Of a stretch of DNA of 64,000 bases, positions 1-8,265 are shown piece after piece. A program made the position numbers and the translations under genes. This DNA is from Chitinispirillales bacterium ANBcel5 (GTDB lineage: Bacteria > Fibrobacterota > Chitinivibrionia > Chitinivibrionales > Chitinispirillaceae), in the NCBI GenBank assembly GCA_029688955.1, contig JARUKZ010000022.1, forward strand, positions 1 through 64,000. The letters run 5' to 3'. Position 1 is the first letter of the stretch. Every line of letters starts with the position of its first letter. The notes beneath the pieces are model-generated. The model had not been told where the DNA came from and searched no databases. It worked only from the letters and a program-made list of their open reading frames with translations.

Positions 1-1
1 T

Positions 2-292
2 AATGTTCCTAATCCAATGAGAATGGGGGAGGGAACCCGTTTCTATTTTCACCATAGCGATGTTGTTTATAGCAGAGATGTTCAGTTGGAGATTAGAATC
101 TACACTCTTGGTGGAAGATTAATCAGAGTTATACGCGACCCAGAAAACGGATATTTGTGGGACGGAAGAGATCAGGCGGGAAATGTTCTTACACCAAATG
201 TGTACCTGTATCAGGTAAAAGCGCATTCAGAGGGGTTTAGAAAGACTACCACCAGTGATATAAAACGATTAGTGGTACATCCACCGAGATAG
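2..292 (+). CDS. C-terminal end of a secreted protein with a FlgD-like sorting-type domain (5' part outside window)
   Basis: The reading frame is open from the window edge to a TAG at 290-292, giving about 96 residues of a longer protein. It begins with an NVPNPM box followed by GTRFYFHH, then LEIRIYTLGGRLIR, a W-DGRD turn and a VYLYQVKA strand. This is the pattern of FlgD-like immunoglobulin folds that end many surface proteins. The spacing and the aromatic FYFHH stretch resemble the end of PorU/gingipain-type C25 peptidases of the type IX secretion system. That parent identity is inference, because the catalytic part is not in the window. The ATG at 17 is internal and not the true start. 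Confidence 0.6.
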   Translation, partial: NVPNPMRMGEGTRFYFHHSDVVYSRDVQLEIRIYTLGGRLIRVIRDPENGYLWDGRDQAGNVLTPNVYLYQVKAHSEGFRKTTTSDIKRLVVHPPR

Positions 293-326
293 CTTTTGTG
301 GTCAAATGTGAAAATGGTGGTAACAT

Positions 327-382
327 AATTACTAATTAAAGGAAATGGGAGATTTGTTTTTTCCTTTTCCTGCTCAAAGCTA
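327..382. repeat. Fragment of the dispersed repeat seen at 63396-63925
   Basis: The stretch from AATTACTAATTAAAGGAAAT to CCTTTTCCTGCTCAAAGC matches, with a few differences, the middle of the two longer copies near the right end of the window (about 63450-63515 and 63790-63850). It lacks their heptamer tracts. It stops where the decayed transposase begins, so it looks like a relic left at an insertion or recombination junction. No coding capacity is seen. Confidence 0.6.
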
Positions 383-588
383 ATAGTGGTTGTTATGCGG
401 TCGTCTTGATCTATCGTGTAAGCCACCTAATCCCTCTTGAATGAGGCGTTCCCGCTATTTGTAGCCGCTTTTTGTACTACTCCCGTATTCTCGACATAAT
501 TCAGTGATACGACATCCCTGCTTAACGACTTCAGCACAAATTCTGTTCTTTTTTGATGCAAGACCTGTACCTCCTTTCACGGCATCAT
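380..588 (-). pseudogene. Decayed IS481-family transposase N-terminus
   Basis: Read on the minus strand from ATG at 588 or 585, the sequence gives MP*KEVQVLHQKRTEFVLKS. After a frameshift it gives TELCREYGSSTKSGYK*RE, GLGGLHDRSRRPHN and a stop at 380-382. IS481-type transposases start MPWKE..., continue LCREFGISRKTGYKW and then have a DRSRRPH box. Here both tryptophan codons are replaced by stops (TGA and TAG) and one frameshift separates the two halves. The catalytic DDE domain is missing entirely. It is therefore a dead fragment. Its 3' side runs directly into the dispersed repeat. The rest of 589-786 shows no gene that I recognise. Confidence 0.7.
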
Positions 589-786
589 CAGTCTCCTTTC
601 AAGAGACTAACTAAATTATAATTGATGTGGTTACTTATGTCTTGAACCTGCACCGGTACGGTAACCTGCCAATACTACAACCGTAACTCATTAAACGTAA
701 CGATGCAATGCACATTTTACTACAGTTACATTCACTATTAGTATTTAGCTACTGTAAAAATGTCTTGCTTCCGAGTGGATTTAGGC

Positions 787-824
787 AAAAAAAAAGGGGA
801 TAATGCTGCTAATGAGCACTATCC
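787..824 (-). terminator. Rho-independent terminator of the outer-membrane protein gene at 855
   Basis: On the minus strand, GGATAGTGC pairs with GCATTATCC around a short loop (one mismatch) and is followed by CCCTTTTTTTTT. It lies about 30 bases past the stop codon of the gene ending at 855. Confidence 0.75.
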
Positions 825-854
825 CGGACTGTTAGCTTTAACTATGAGCAGGTT

Positions 855-1532
855 CTACATAGTAATCATAGAAAAGATTACATCGAAAAATATGGCTATT
901 TCTGGACCACCACCTGCATTAACAGGAAATTCTGTAATATCGATTCCAATATCAAAATTCATAAAAGGAATAGTCGGGGGGTGAATCCTTAGCCCGCCAG
1001 CCAAATACAGATACAGGTTACTGTCATAAAAATCTAAAGATAAACCAGTTTCACCCATAAACGACCATACATCGACCGGGGTCACAATAAAACCCAGGTC
1101 TGCACCCATCGAAATTCTGCTATCACCGATTTGGGTGTGAGGTGTTACAGCCATTTGGAAATTGTAATCCTGAACGAATCCATAGGTGAGGAACATTCCA
1201 AAACGTGGTCTTGCCCCTTCGGGGATTCCATGAACACCATTTGGGACGCGAATCAACGTAGAGGCTATACCCACTCCCAGGGAAAGATTTTCTGAAAAGC
1301 CATACTTAGCACCAAAGGACAGTCTCCCTATATTATCCAAAATGGATGCTTGTACCTGGATATCGCCGGGAAGGGCATAGGAGATTTCGCGAAAACTGAG
1401 AACCAGGTGATAGGGTGGATTTACATGGGCTGTGGGGGTGTAGAGATAGTGTGTCGGCTGGGATGGCTCTATTGTGGTTTGGGCCAATAGGCTGCTGCTG
1501 AAGACGGCAAGAATTATGAGAGATTTAATCAT
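855..1532 (-). CDS. Outer-membrane beta-barrel protein of unknown function
   Basis: This 225-residue protein has a clean signal peptide: residues 1-17, hydrophobic core IILAVFSSSLL, cleavage after LAQ. The mature part is rich in alternating aromatic/polar strands, such as YHLVLSFREISYAL and FQMAVTPHTQIGD, with many Gly and Asp turns. That pattern fits a small outer-membrane barrel of roughly eight to ten strands. An AAAGGACC ribosome site precedes the ATG. It is a single-gene unit with its own terminator downstream. I do not recognise a named family. A porin-like or surface-anchoring role is possible, but nothing in the sequence decides it. Confidence 0.7.
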   Translation of the reverse strand: MIKSLIILAVFSSSLLAQTTIEPSQPTHYLYTPTAHVNPPYHLVLSFREISYALPGDIQVQASILDNIGRLSFGAKYGFSENLSLGVGIASTLIRVPNGVHGIPEGARPRFGMFLTYGFVQDYNFQMAVTPHTQIGDSRISMGADLGFIVTPVDVWSFMGETGLSLDFYDSNLYLYLAGGLRIHPPTIPFMNFDIGIDITEFPVNAGGGPEIAIFFDVIFSMITM

Positions 1533-1745
1533 CGTTGGTCCTTTGAAAATAGTAAACTCATAACCGCTTAAGTAATTAGTGTTAAATTAAACTACTGTAG
1601 TTTTGCAGTACATTAAAATACTATATATTCAGACTTAAATTATAGTCTTCTGTAGTCTAAAGAATCAAGAGCAGGAGGGCTTCTCAATCTCAGTGAAAGC
1701 TTTGGCGGTTGTAGTATCTAATTAAAACAACCGACCAGGTTGAAC

Positions 1746-2732
1746 TTACACTGCGGTGGTATCAGGGTTGTCTTTGAGCAGCCCATAGAGGTGTTGAATG
1801 ACCCTGTCCAATCCTTCACCGGTTATTGCAGAGATGACAAACCAGTCTTTGGGTATCTTCTTCAAATCGTTCTCAGAGAGGATGTCACGTTTGGTCATTA
1901 TGAAGCATTTGGGTTTAGATGCGAGGTGCTCACTATAATGGGCAAGCTCATCAATCAGAACAGAGGCATCATGCAGTGGATCGGGAGAGATGGATTCAAC
2001 GAGTATCGCAAGCACCCGGGTTCTCTCTATATGGCGTAGAAATTTGATTCCAAGCCCCCGTCCTTCGTGACATTTTTCTATAAGTCCCGGTATGTCTGCT
2101 ACTACAAAGGACTGATGTATTGATGGTATTTTTACAATGCCAAGATTGGGCTCTTTTGTAGTGAAGGGGTAATCAGCTATCTTTGGTTTTGCTCTGGAAA
2201 TTTTGGATAGTAGAGTGGATTTACCGGCATTGGGTCTTCCCACAAGCCCTACATCAGCCAGAACTTTCAGTTCAAGGCGAATCTCCTTTTCTTCACCCGG
2301 TTTACCGGCTTCGCTTCTCTCGGGATTGGGATTTCTCAATGATGCCAGTGAAGCATTGCCTCTTCCACCTCTTCCACCTTTGGCTAACATTATTGTATTA
2401 CCCTCAGTAATACAATCACCGATCTGCTCACCGGAGATATGGTCGTAAATTATTGTACCACGAGGAACCGATATGATAATGTCTTCAGCGCTTTTCCCTG
2501 TCTGATTTGAGCCCTTGCCATGAGCTCCCCGTTTGGCGGTGTAATGGCGACTATACGCTGCATCCTGGAGTGTGTGGACATTTGAAGAGCACATAACAAA
2601 AACATGCCCCCCTCTGCCACCATCGCCACCGTCAGGGCGTCCTTTGGGCTTATATTTCTGTTTTTCGTAGGCGTGGCATCCATTACCTCCATCACCAGCT
2701 TTAACTTTAATGACTGTTTCATCTATAAACAT
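1746..2732 (-). CDS. obg: GTPase Obg/CgtA
   Basis: Obg is a ribosome-associated GTPase needed for late 50S assembly and stress control. The glycine-rich Obg fold fills residues 1-158, with repeated GDGG and GGRGG motifs. The G domain follows, with the P loop GRPNAGKST at 165-173, the switch DIPGLIE near 214 and a TKRD base-recognition motif. At 328 residues it ends right after the G domain, so it lacks the extra C-terminal extensions of longer Obg proteins such as those of E. coli or B. subtilis. AAGGAGTGG precedes the ATG. It lies 40 bases downstream of the FmdB-type gene on the same strand, probably in one transcript with rimO. Confidence 0.95.
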   Translation of the reverse strand: MFIDETVIKVKAGDGGNGCHAYEKQKYKPKGRPDGGDGGRGGHVFVMCSSNVHTLQDAAYSRHYTAKRGAHGKGSNQTGKSAEDIIISVPRGTIIYDHISGEQIGDCITEGNTIMLAKGGRGGRGNASLASLRNPNPERSEAGKPGEEKEIRLELKVLADVGLVGRPNAGKSTLLSKISRAKPKIADYPFTTKEPNLGIVKIPSIHQSFVVADIPGLIEKCHEGRGLGIKFLRHIERTRVLAILVESISPDPLHDASVLIDELAHYSEHLASKPKCFIMTKRDILSENDLKKIPKDWFVISAITGEGLDRVIQHLYGLLKDNPDTTAV

Positions 2733-2772
2733 TTCACCACTCCTTAGCTATCAGATCGGGGCCCGCAATATC

Positions 2773-3075
2773 CTAGGAACCTGAACTGTTTTTTGTTGTT
2801 CCGGATGATGAAGAAGATGAAGTGCTGCTTTTTGATGAAGTTGAACCGGAGGAACTGTTATCGGCTTTTGCACCCTTTTTGTAGGAATCTGAACGATAAT
2901 CGGTAATATAAAACCCGCTTCCCTTAAAAAGAAAACCTGCACCCGGAGAGAAAAGTTTTTGAACTGCTCCGTTGCATCCTTCCTTTTTACACGACTTAAG
3001 CGGCTCTGAGCTTATGCTTTGAAATTCCTCAAAAACATAACCGCACTTTTCACATTCATACTCATAGGTAGGCAT
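2773..3075 (-). CDS. FmdB-family zinc-ribbon protein
   Basis: The first 40 residues, MPTYEYECEKCGYVFE through CKKEGC, form a CxxC...CxxxxC zinc ribbon. This is the FmdB/CxxC_CxxC_SSSS regulatory domain found in many bacteria, often next to translation or DNA-repair genes. A short conserved tail around GSGFYITDYR follows. The last 35 residues are almost all Ser, Thr, Gly and Lys and look disordered, which is typical of the family. AAAGGAG stands 6 bases before the ATG. The gene sits between rimO and obg on the same strand. The family has no firmly established function, so I infer only a small zinc-binding protein. Confidence 0.85.
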   Translation of the reverse strand: MPTYEYECEKCGYVFEEFQSISSEPLKSCKKEGCNGAVQKLFSPGAGFLFKGSGFYITDYRSDSYKKGAKADNSSSGSTSSKSSTSSSSSSGTTKNSSGS

Positions 3076-3271
3076 GAGTTTCTCCTTTCATACCAAATCA
3101 GGTCTTTTTGTTGCCTGTATTGGGTTAACCCTGTGATGGGCTCAAAAATATATTCCGGTAGCAGGAATTATCAATGAAGTATTTCGTAACAGTTTGCTGG
3201 CACAATGTATCAACTCTGGAAGAGCGAACAGAACAGGGATACCGTGCTGCACTTTAAAGTGGTGTAAAGGG

Positions 3272-4552
3272 CTACTTTATCACCTCTGCATACAGATCGT
3301 AATCAGCAGCACCAATGATTTTTGCCGTAACTATAGAACCTGGTTCAAAGCTTCCGGAGCTTATAAACACTGTTCCATCCACTTCTGGGGCATCCAGACG
3401 GGTTCGTGCTTCATAATTAAAATCGGGATCATCACTTATGCGATCGATGATAATTTCCATCTCAGTTCCTATACGAGCTTCCAACAACTCTCTGCTGATA
3501 TCTCTTTGTATGGTCATCAACTCCTCACACCTTTTTTGTGCAATAGAGGTGTCAGGACGAGGTTTTAGACGGTTGGCTTCCGTACCCTCTTCGGGAGAGA
3601 ACGGAAATACTCCCAGCTTATCAAACTGTGCGAACTCAATAAAATCCACTAACTCATTATACTCCTTATCGCTTTCCCCCGGGTAGCCAAGTATAAAAGA
3701 GGAGCGAATGCCTGCCTGGGGTACTGTGTTTCTGATCCGTTTAACGAGACGGTACAGGTCTTTAGATAAGGGTTTGCGATTCATTGATTTAAGGATCGGA
3801 TCGGAAATATGCTGAAGTGGAATATCAAAATAGGAACAAATTCTGCTTTCCCCTGCAACCAGCTCAAGCAGCTCATCGGTAACATATTGAGGATGAAGGT
3901 ACATCATCCTTATCCAGGGAAAATCGGTTTCCTTAAGCAGCTTTTGCAGTAAATCAACGAGGGTACTCCCTTTATCTTTTCCGTAAAAGGAAGTATCCTG
4001 GGCGACGATGATAAGCTCTCTGGTACCCATCTCATACAACCATTTTGCTTCCTGTATGATTGATTGGGGTTCTCTGCTTTTATAATTACCTCTGATTGAA
4101 GGTATAACACAGAACGAGCATCGATGAGAGCACCCCTCAGCTATTTTTAAATGCTGAGTGGCAACCGGCTCGTAGAGTTGTCTTTTAAAAGAGGCTTCGG
4201 ATGGTTTTTCCAGGAGCGGGGAGAGCACTTTTTCCCAATCTTCGACACCGGCCCACAGATCGACTTCCGGAAACTCCCGGGCTACCTGTTCTCTGAAACG
4301 CTGAGAGAAGCAACCACTCACGACGAGCTTTGAACACTTACCACCGGTTCGAAATGATCCCATTTCAAGGATTGTTTCTATCGCTTCTTCCTGCGCTTCT
4401 TTAATGAAAGCACACGTATTAACAATAATGATATCTGCAACTTTGCAGTCTTCTGTAAGTTGGTGCCCACCGGACACCAGAAGATTGAGTATACGCTCAC
4501 CATCGATGAGGTTTTTACTGCATCCAAGATTTTGTAATGATATTTTTGCCAT
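3272..4552 (-). CDS. rimO: Ribosomal protein S12 methylthiotransferase RimO
   Basis: RimO is a radical-SAM enzyme that adds a methylthio group to the conserved aspartate of ribosomal protein S12. The N-terminal UPF0004 domain has the three cysteines expected for the auxiliary cluster, at C11 (LGCSKN), at C47 (NTCAF) and near residue 82 (VSGCFSQR). The radical-SAM motif CSHRCSFC lies near residue 142, followed by PSIRGNYKSR. A TRAM domain ends the protein. The LGCSKN start and EGCSHRCSFC favour RimO over MiaB. Length (426 residues) is normal. No good ribosome site precedes the ATG, and a terminator hairpin ends only about 10 bases upstream. Confidence 0.95.
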   Translation of the reverse strand: MAKISLQNLGCSKNLIDGERILNLLVSGGHQLTEDCKVADIIIVNTCAFIKEAQEEAIETILEMGSFRTGGKCSKLVVSGCFSQRFREQVAREFPEVDLWAGVEDWEKVLSPLLEKPSEASFKRQLYEPVATQHLKIAEGCSHRCSFCVIPSIRGNYKSREPQSIIQEAKWLYEMGTRELIIVAQDTSFYGKDKGSTLVDLLQKLLKETDFPWIRMMYLHPQYVTDELLELVAGESRICSYFDIPLQHISDPILKSMNRKPLSKDLYRLVKRIRNTVPQAGIRSSFILGYPGESDKEYNELVDFIEFAQFDKLGVFPFSPEEGTEANRLKPRPDTSIAQKRCEELMTIQRDISRELLEARIGTEMEIIIDRISDDPDFNYEARTRLDAPEVDGTVFISSGSFEPGSIVTAKIIGAADYDLYAEVIK

Positions 4553-4561
4553 AGATTATTT

Positions 4562-4595
4562 AAAAAAAAAGGTTTTGCCCGGTTGGACAAAACCT
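4562..4595 (-). terminator. Rho-independent terminator between the SPOR gene and rimO
   Basis: On the minus strand AGGTTTTG...CAAAACCT forms an 8-bp stem with a 10-base loop and is followed by a run of Ts. It lies 23 bases past the stop of the SPOR gene and ends immediately before the rimO start region, so rimO needs its own promoter or read-through. Confidence 0.85.
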
Positions 4596-4618
4596 GAAGT
4601 TATTGGTGTGTACGTATC

Positions 4619-5416
4619 TTACCACTCCGAATCGGTATCCCAGTCATCGATGTCCCAGCTATCTTCAGCATCGCCTGGTTCATCTGAGCTCTCTTCGATA
4701 TCTGAAGGTTGCTCTTCTGCAACAGGTTGAGAAACTGGCGTTACCTGTGCTGTTTCTTCTTCTGCCGGTTCGCTTTCCCAGCTTGAGTATTGTTGCGGTT
4801 CGGGTTCGGTAGTAGTAGTAGTTGGTTGTGGCTCAGGATCGGAAGCGGTGGTCTGTTGTGTGCCCCAGGATGAACCGCCTGATGTTCCAAAACCAGCCCC
4901 CTGTATCCCAACGTTGTCGTTAGCTCTGTTATCCACCCAGAAATCATATCCATCAGGTTTCAAAAAATTATTACCAAAAGATTGAGCCTGAGATATGCCT
5001 CTGAAGCCACCTATTCTTACCCTGTAGTAGGTTCCATGAAGATTGGGTGCCGGGTTGTTTACCTCTACAACATAGGCTGGATACCCTTTACTATTTAACT
5101 CAGCAGAGAGGTTCTCTGCATTTGTATTGCTCTGAACGGTAGTGAGCTGCACTACATATCTGCCGTTTTCCACGAATTCGGGTTTCTGAGGTGAGGCACT
5201 TCTGGTTGGCTCCCTGGGTTCAGGCTCAGAGGGTTGCTCTGGGCTCGTGTCATCCCTGTAGAACTCATCAAAGACATCAGAAGCATCTGTTCTGAATGTT
5301 TTAGATTCACCGCGAGTACTGGCGAATTCAGATTCCTCAGGTGTTTCCTGTTTTCCACATCCCCAAATAACAGCTGCAGATACTGCTGCGATTACCAGGA
5401 ACTTGCCTATGTACAT
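4619..5416 (-). CDS. SPOR-domain lipoprotein
   Basis: I place the start at the ATG at 5416, eight codons inside the longest frame, because AAAGGAGG sits 5 bases upstream of it. The 265-residue protein begins with a hydrophobic signal ending VIWGCGK, a lipobox-like site with Cys20. A Pro/Glu-rich linker follows, then a SPOR domain at about 86-163 (YVVQLTTVQS...YYRVRIGGF). The tail is very acidic and Ser/Thr/Glu-rich. SPOR domains bind septal peptidoglycan stripped of stem peptides, so a cell-division or envelope role is likely. It is a single-gene unit with an AT-rich upstream region and its own terminator. Confidence 0.85.
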   Translation of the reverse strand: MYIGKFLVIAAVSAAVIWGCGKQETPEESEFASTRGESKTFRTDASDVFDEFYRDDTSPEQPSEPEPREPTRSASPQKPEFVENGRYVVQLTTVQSNTNAENLSAELNSKGYPAYVVEVNNPAPNLHGTYYRVRIGGFRGISQAQSFGNNFLKPDGYDFWVDNRANDNVGIQGAGFGTSGGSSWGTQQTTASDPEPQPTTTTTEPEPQQYSSWESEPAEEETAQVTPVSQPVAEEQPSDIEESSDEPGDAEDSWDIDDWDTDSEW

Positions 5417-5608
5417 AGTTCCTCCTTTAAGATATACCAAAAAAATAGCATTTTACTATTTAAAGAGATACAGTAATGTACTAAAATTACTATATAATAT
5501 GAATAAAAACCACACTTTTACCATTTTTGGTGTTTATAAGCTATCTGTTTTCACAATGTTAGAAGTTAAAGTACTACGAATCTGTTAAAACCATTATTGT
5601 TTTTGTAG

Positions 5609-6199
5609 TTAAAGAACACCTTTAGTCGAAGGAATAACTTCACGTGCCTTTGGGTTGATAGCGCATGCCTGTGAAAGTGCTCTGCCAAAGGCTTTGAAAA
5701 TTCCTTCTATACAATGGTGGCTGTTTCTGCCTCTGATAAGATCAACATGCATTGTAATTTGCGCATGATCGGTAAAAGCTTTAAAAAAATCCTGCACAAG
5801 ATCACTTTCAAAAGTTCCTATCATTCTGTCTGTAAGTGTAACTTCATAAACAAGATTGGGGCGTCCTGAAATATCCAGGCACACTCTGGATAATGACTCA
5901 TCCATTGGCATGTAGCAGGTTCCAAAACGTTGAATACCTTTGCAATCGCCCAGCGCTTCCCTGAAAGCCATCCCAAGACTAATACCGATATCTTCTGCAC
6001 TGTGATGAAAATCAACGTGAGTGTCACCTACACACGCGATTTTTACATCAAACAGCCCATGTTTTGTGAACAAAGAGAGCATATGATCCATAAAACCATT
6101 TCCACTCTTTACCAGAAAATCACCTTTACCCTCTATTGTTATGTCGACGGTAATGTCGGTTTCCAGGGTTTTGCGGCTAACCTTTGCTGAACGGCTCAT
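5609..6199 (-). CDS. hisB: Imidazoleglycerol-phosphate dehydratase HisB
   Basis: HisB dehydrates imidazoleglycerol phosphate to imidazoleacetol phosphate in histidine synthesis. The 196-residue length matches the monofunctional enzyme, without the phosphatase half found in enterobacteria. Metal-binding motifs are visible: GNGFMDHML, DTHVDFHHSAEDIG, FTDHAQI and RGRNSHHCIEGIFKAFGRAL. GAGGT precedes the ATG. It follows hisC by 32 bases and is the last gene of the maf-rodZ-tatD-hisC-hisB run. No leader-peptide attenuator rich in His codons was seen. Confidence 0.96.
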   Translation of the reverse strand: MSRSAKVSRKTLETDITVDITIEGKGDFLVKSGNGFMDHMLSLFTKHGLFDVKIACVGDTHVDFHHSAEDIGISLGMAFREALGDCKGIQRFGTCYMPMDESLSRVCLDISGRPNLVYEVTLTDRMIGTFESDLVQDFFKAFTDHAQITMHVDLIRGRNSHHCIEGIFKAFGRALSQACAINPKAREVIPSTKGVL

Positions 6200-6231
6200 T
6201 ACAAGAAACCTCGTTTTGAAAATGGAACTTT

Positions 6232-7305
6232 TTATTTTTCAAAAAAGCTTTTAATATGTCCTTTTAACCTATCGTTCTCTTCTGTTTTGCCCAGGCTTAA
6301 TCTAAGACACCCTTCAAGCATAGGGCTTGAAGATACATCTCTGACAAGAATACCATTTTCTTTAAGATAATCAAACAACTGCTGCTTTTGGGAGCTTCTT
6401 ACCAGAACAAAGTTTGCTTCACTGGGATAGACATTATCAAATGGTAATGTATTTAAAAAAGTAATTAATTCCTCACGTTCTTTTATAGTAGTATCAATAT
6501 AGGTGTTTAACTTCGAACGGTTTTGAAGAATAAGTGAGGCACAATACTCAGAGAAAAAATTGATGTTATAGGGTAGTTTAATCTTATTAATCTGCTCAAT
6601 TAACTCTTTATCTGCTATCATATAACCTAATCTCAGCCCTGCTGCCCCCAAAGCTTTTGAAAAGGTTCGGGTAACTATCAGATTGGGATAGCTTTTTATC
6701 AACTCAATACCATTGAATCCACCAAATTCTATGTAAGCCTGATCAAGAATACAGATGCCGCTATGGACCTCGAGAATTTCGGTAAGCTGTTGTTTTGATA
6801 GTACGCTTCCGGTTGGATTGTTGGGGGAACAAAGGATGAGTATTGAGCCGGGATTGTTTTTAACCTCATCACAAATGGCCGGTACATCGTATTGAAGATC
6901 TTCTTTAAGGTTTACAGTTTTATGTGCCGCACCAAGTCCATTTACAAGAAGGTTGTAAACGGTAAAAGTAGGGGTGCACATTATTGCTGTTGATGATTTG
7001 GATAAAAATGAGAGCATAAGAATCATAAGCATCTCATTTGAACCATTTCCAACGATAATATTTTCTGATTCTACATTAGTATACCGGGCCAGATCATCTT
7101 TTAAATGCAGTGGAATAAAATCAGGGTATCTGTTCCAGGGTCTTTCAATACAGTGTTTTGCTGCAAGTTCCTTTATTTCAGCGGTCCAGTCGCAGGGATT
7201 TTCATTCTGATTGAGCTTGATTTGTGATTCCTCTGGCGTAAGATGGTACTTTTTAAGGCTTCGGACACTGGAATTAACAAGCTTGACTGCATCTTCAATT
7301 TTCAT
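6232..7305 (-). CDS. hisC: Histidinol-phosphate aminotransferase HisC
   Basis: This class I/II PLP aminotransferase (357 residues) converts imidazoleacetol phosphate to L-histidinol phosphate. Visible motifs are the substrate-side LNQNENPCDW, the cofactor region GNGSNEML, LCSPNNPTGS, DQAYIEFGG and the lysine site TRTFSKALGAAGLRLGY. These are typical of HisC. No Shine-Dalgarno sequence stands before the ATG. Instead the start overlaps the end of a 46-codon ORF, so translational coupling is likely. hisB follows directly. Confidence 0.95.
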   Translation of the reverse strand: MKIEDAVKLVNSSVRSLKKYHLTPEESQIKLNQNENPCDWTAEIKELAAKHCIERPWNRYPDFIPLHLKDDLARYTNVESENIIVGNGSNEMLMILMLSFLSKSSTAIMCTPTFTVYNLLVNGLGAAHKTVNLKEDLQYDVPAICDEVKNNPGSILILCSPNNPTGSVLSKQQLTEILEVHSGICILDQAYIEFGGFNGIELIKSYPNLIVTRTFSKALGAAGLRLGYMIADKELIEQINKIKLPYNINFFSEYCASLILQNRSKLNTYIDTTIKEREELITFLNTLPFDNVYPSEANFVLVRSSQKQQLFDYLKENGILVRDVSSSPMLEGCLRLSLGKTEENDRLKGHIKSFFEK

Positions 7306-7435
7306 AATGTTTTTCTATGTCTTTGTAAAGTTGGGAAATGTTTCTATCTACCTCATTTAATTCAACACATAAATAAAAAATAAGAAATATTACACAGATT
7401 AAGGCGATTATCAGAAAAATTGTCCATATCAACAT
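7295..7435 (-). CDS. Small membrane protein (46 aa) overlapping the hisC start
   Basis: An ORF from ATG at 7435 to TGA at 7295 encodes 46 residues: a hydrophobic segment, IWTIFLIIALICVIFLIFYL (about residues 3-22), then a charged tail with many Asp, Glu, Lys and Asn. It would be a single-pass membrane microprotein. It overlaps hisC by 11 bases in another frame, and hisC has no ribosome site of its own, which favours coupled translation. Its own ribosome site is weak, and 63 bases separate it from tatD. I know no family for it. It could also be a chance ORF in AT-rich DNA. Confidence 0.4.
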   Translation of the reverse strand: MLIWTIFLIIALICVIFLIFYLCVELNEVDRNISQLYKDIEKHYEN

Positions 7436-7498
7436 TAGCGTAGTCCACTTTTTCAGTTAAAATACAACAAGCAGAGTGAATAAAGAAAAAATAATTGT

Positions 7499-8260
7499 TT
7501 AAAGGTCTGCCCCAAACACTTCTTTGAAATTATACCGTAACTGAGTTTGCAGTTTTTCTTCTGAAACTTCAAGCAGTTTGCTTATATGTTTAGCAGTGTA
7601 TTGAACATAAGCTGGTTGATTGGTTGTGCCTCTTTTGGGGATTGGGGCAAGGTAGGGAGAATCGGTTTCAATAAAGAGACGGTCCAGTGGAATTTTGGGC
7701 ACAATATCCGGTAAATGAGAATTTTTATAGGTCACGATACCAGAAATAGATACGTAAAAACCACATTCAAGCAAGTAATTGAGCGATTTTTCATCCCCGG
7801 TGAAACAGTGAAATACAACTTTTTTTGCTTGTTGCTCCCGGCATATTCTGCACACCTGGTATTCCATACCTCGTGAGTGTACCAGGGTGGGAAGTCCGTA
7901 TTCTGTAGCGAGGGTTAGCTGTTTTTTAAAGAAGGGCTCCTGCTTTTGCAGAGACGGATAGCGTGGGTTGCTTGAGTCAAGACCAATTTCTCCAACAGCT
8001 ATAATCTTTTTTGTCTTACAGTAATGCTCAAGTACCTGGTACCAGTCATGCGGCTGATCTTCAACATCAAAGGGTGATATTCCTGCAGCAGCGAAAAGGG
8101 AAGGGTGAATTGTACTCTGTTGGACTACTGTATGAGCTGTTTGAACAGATACAGCATTGTTAATGATTGCATCTATACCGGCAGATCCTGCCTGGCGTAT
8201 AGTCTGCACCAGTTGATCCCTTGTGAGGTCAAAGAGATGTGAATGGATATCGATCCACAT
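7499..8260 (-). CDS. tatD: TatD-family metal-dependent hydrolase
   Basis: TatD proteins are TIM-barrel metal-dependent nucleases of the amidohydrolase superfamily. The 253-residue protein shows the metal ligands in order: DIHSHLFD at the start, GEIGLD near 95, LVHSRG, VFHCFTGD, and IETDSPYLAPIP with PKRGTTNQPAY. All key residues are present. It follows the rodZ-like gene with 5 bases between them and belongs to the same minus-strand run. The exact cellular substrate (DNA 3' ends or D-aminoacyl-tRNA in related enzymes) cannot be read from the sequence. Confidence 0.93.
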   Translation of the reverse strand: MWIDIHSHLFDLTRDQLVQTIRQAGSAGIDAIINNAVSVQTAHTVVQQSTIHPSLFAAAGISPFDVEDQPHDWYQVLEHYCKTKKIIAVGEIGLDSSNPRYPSLQKQEPFFKKQLTLATEYGLPTLVHSRGMEYQVCRICREQQAKKVVFHCFTGDEKSLNYLLECGFYVSISGIVTYKNSHLPDIVPKIPLDRLFIETDSPYLAPIPKRGTTNQPAYVQYTAKHISKLLEVSEEKLQTQLRYNFKEVFGADL

Positions 8261-8265
8261 TTAGA

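Noticed and set aside
760..984. 74-codon ORF at the end of the outer-membrane protein gene
   Set aside because: It lies over the terminator and antisense to the real gene.
3250..3261. 12-bp palindrome CACTTTAAAGTG at the rimO end
   Set aside because: It is AT-rich, short and without T run or partner site, so chance is enough to explain it.
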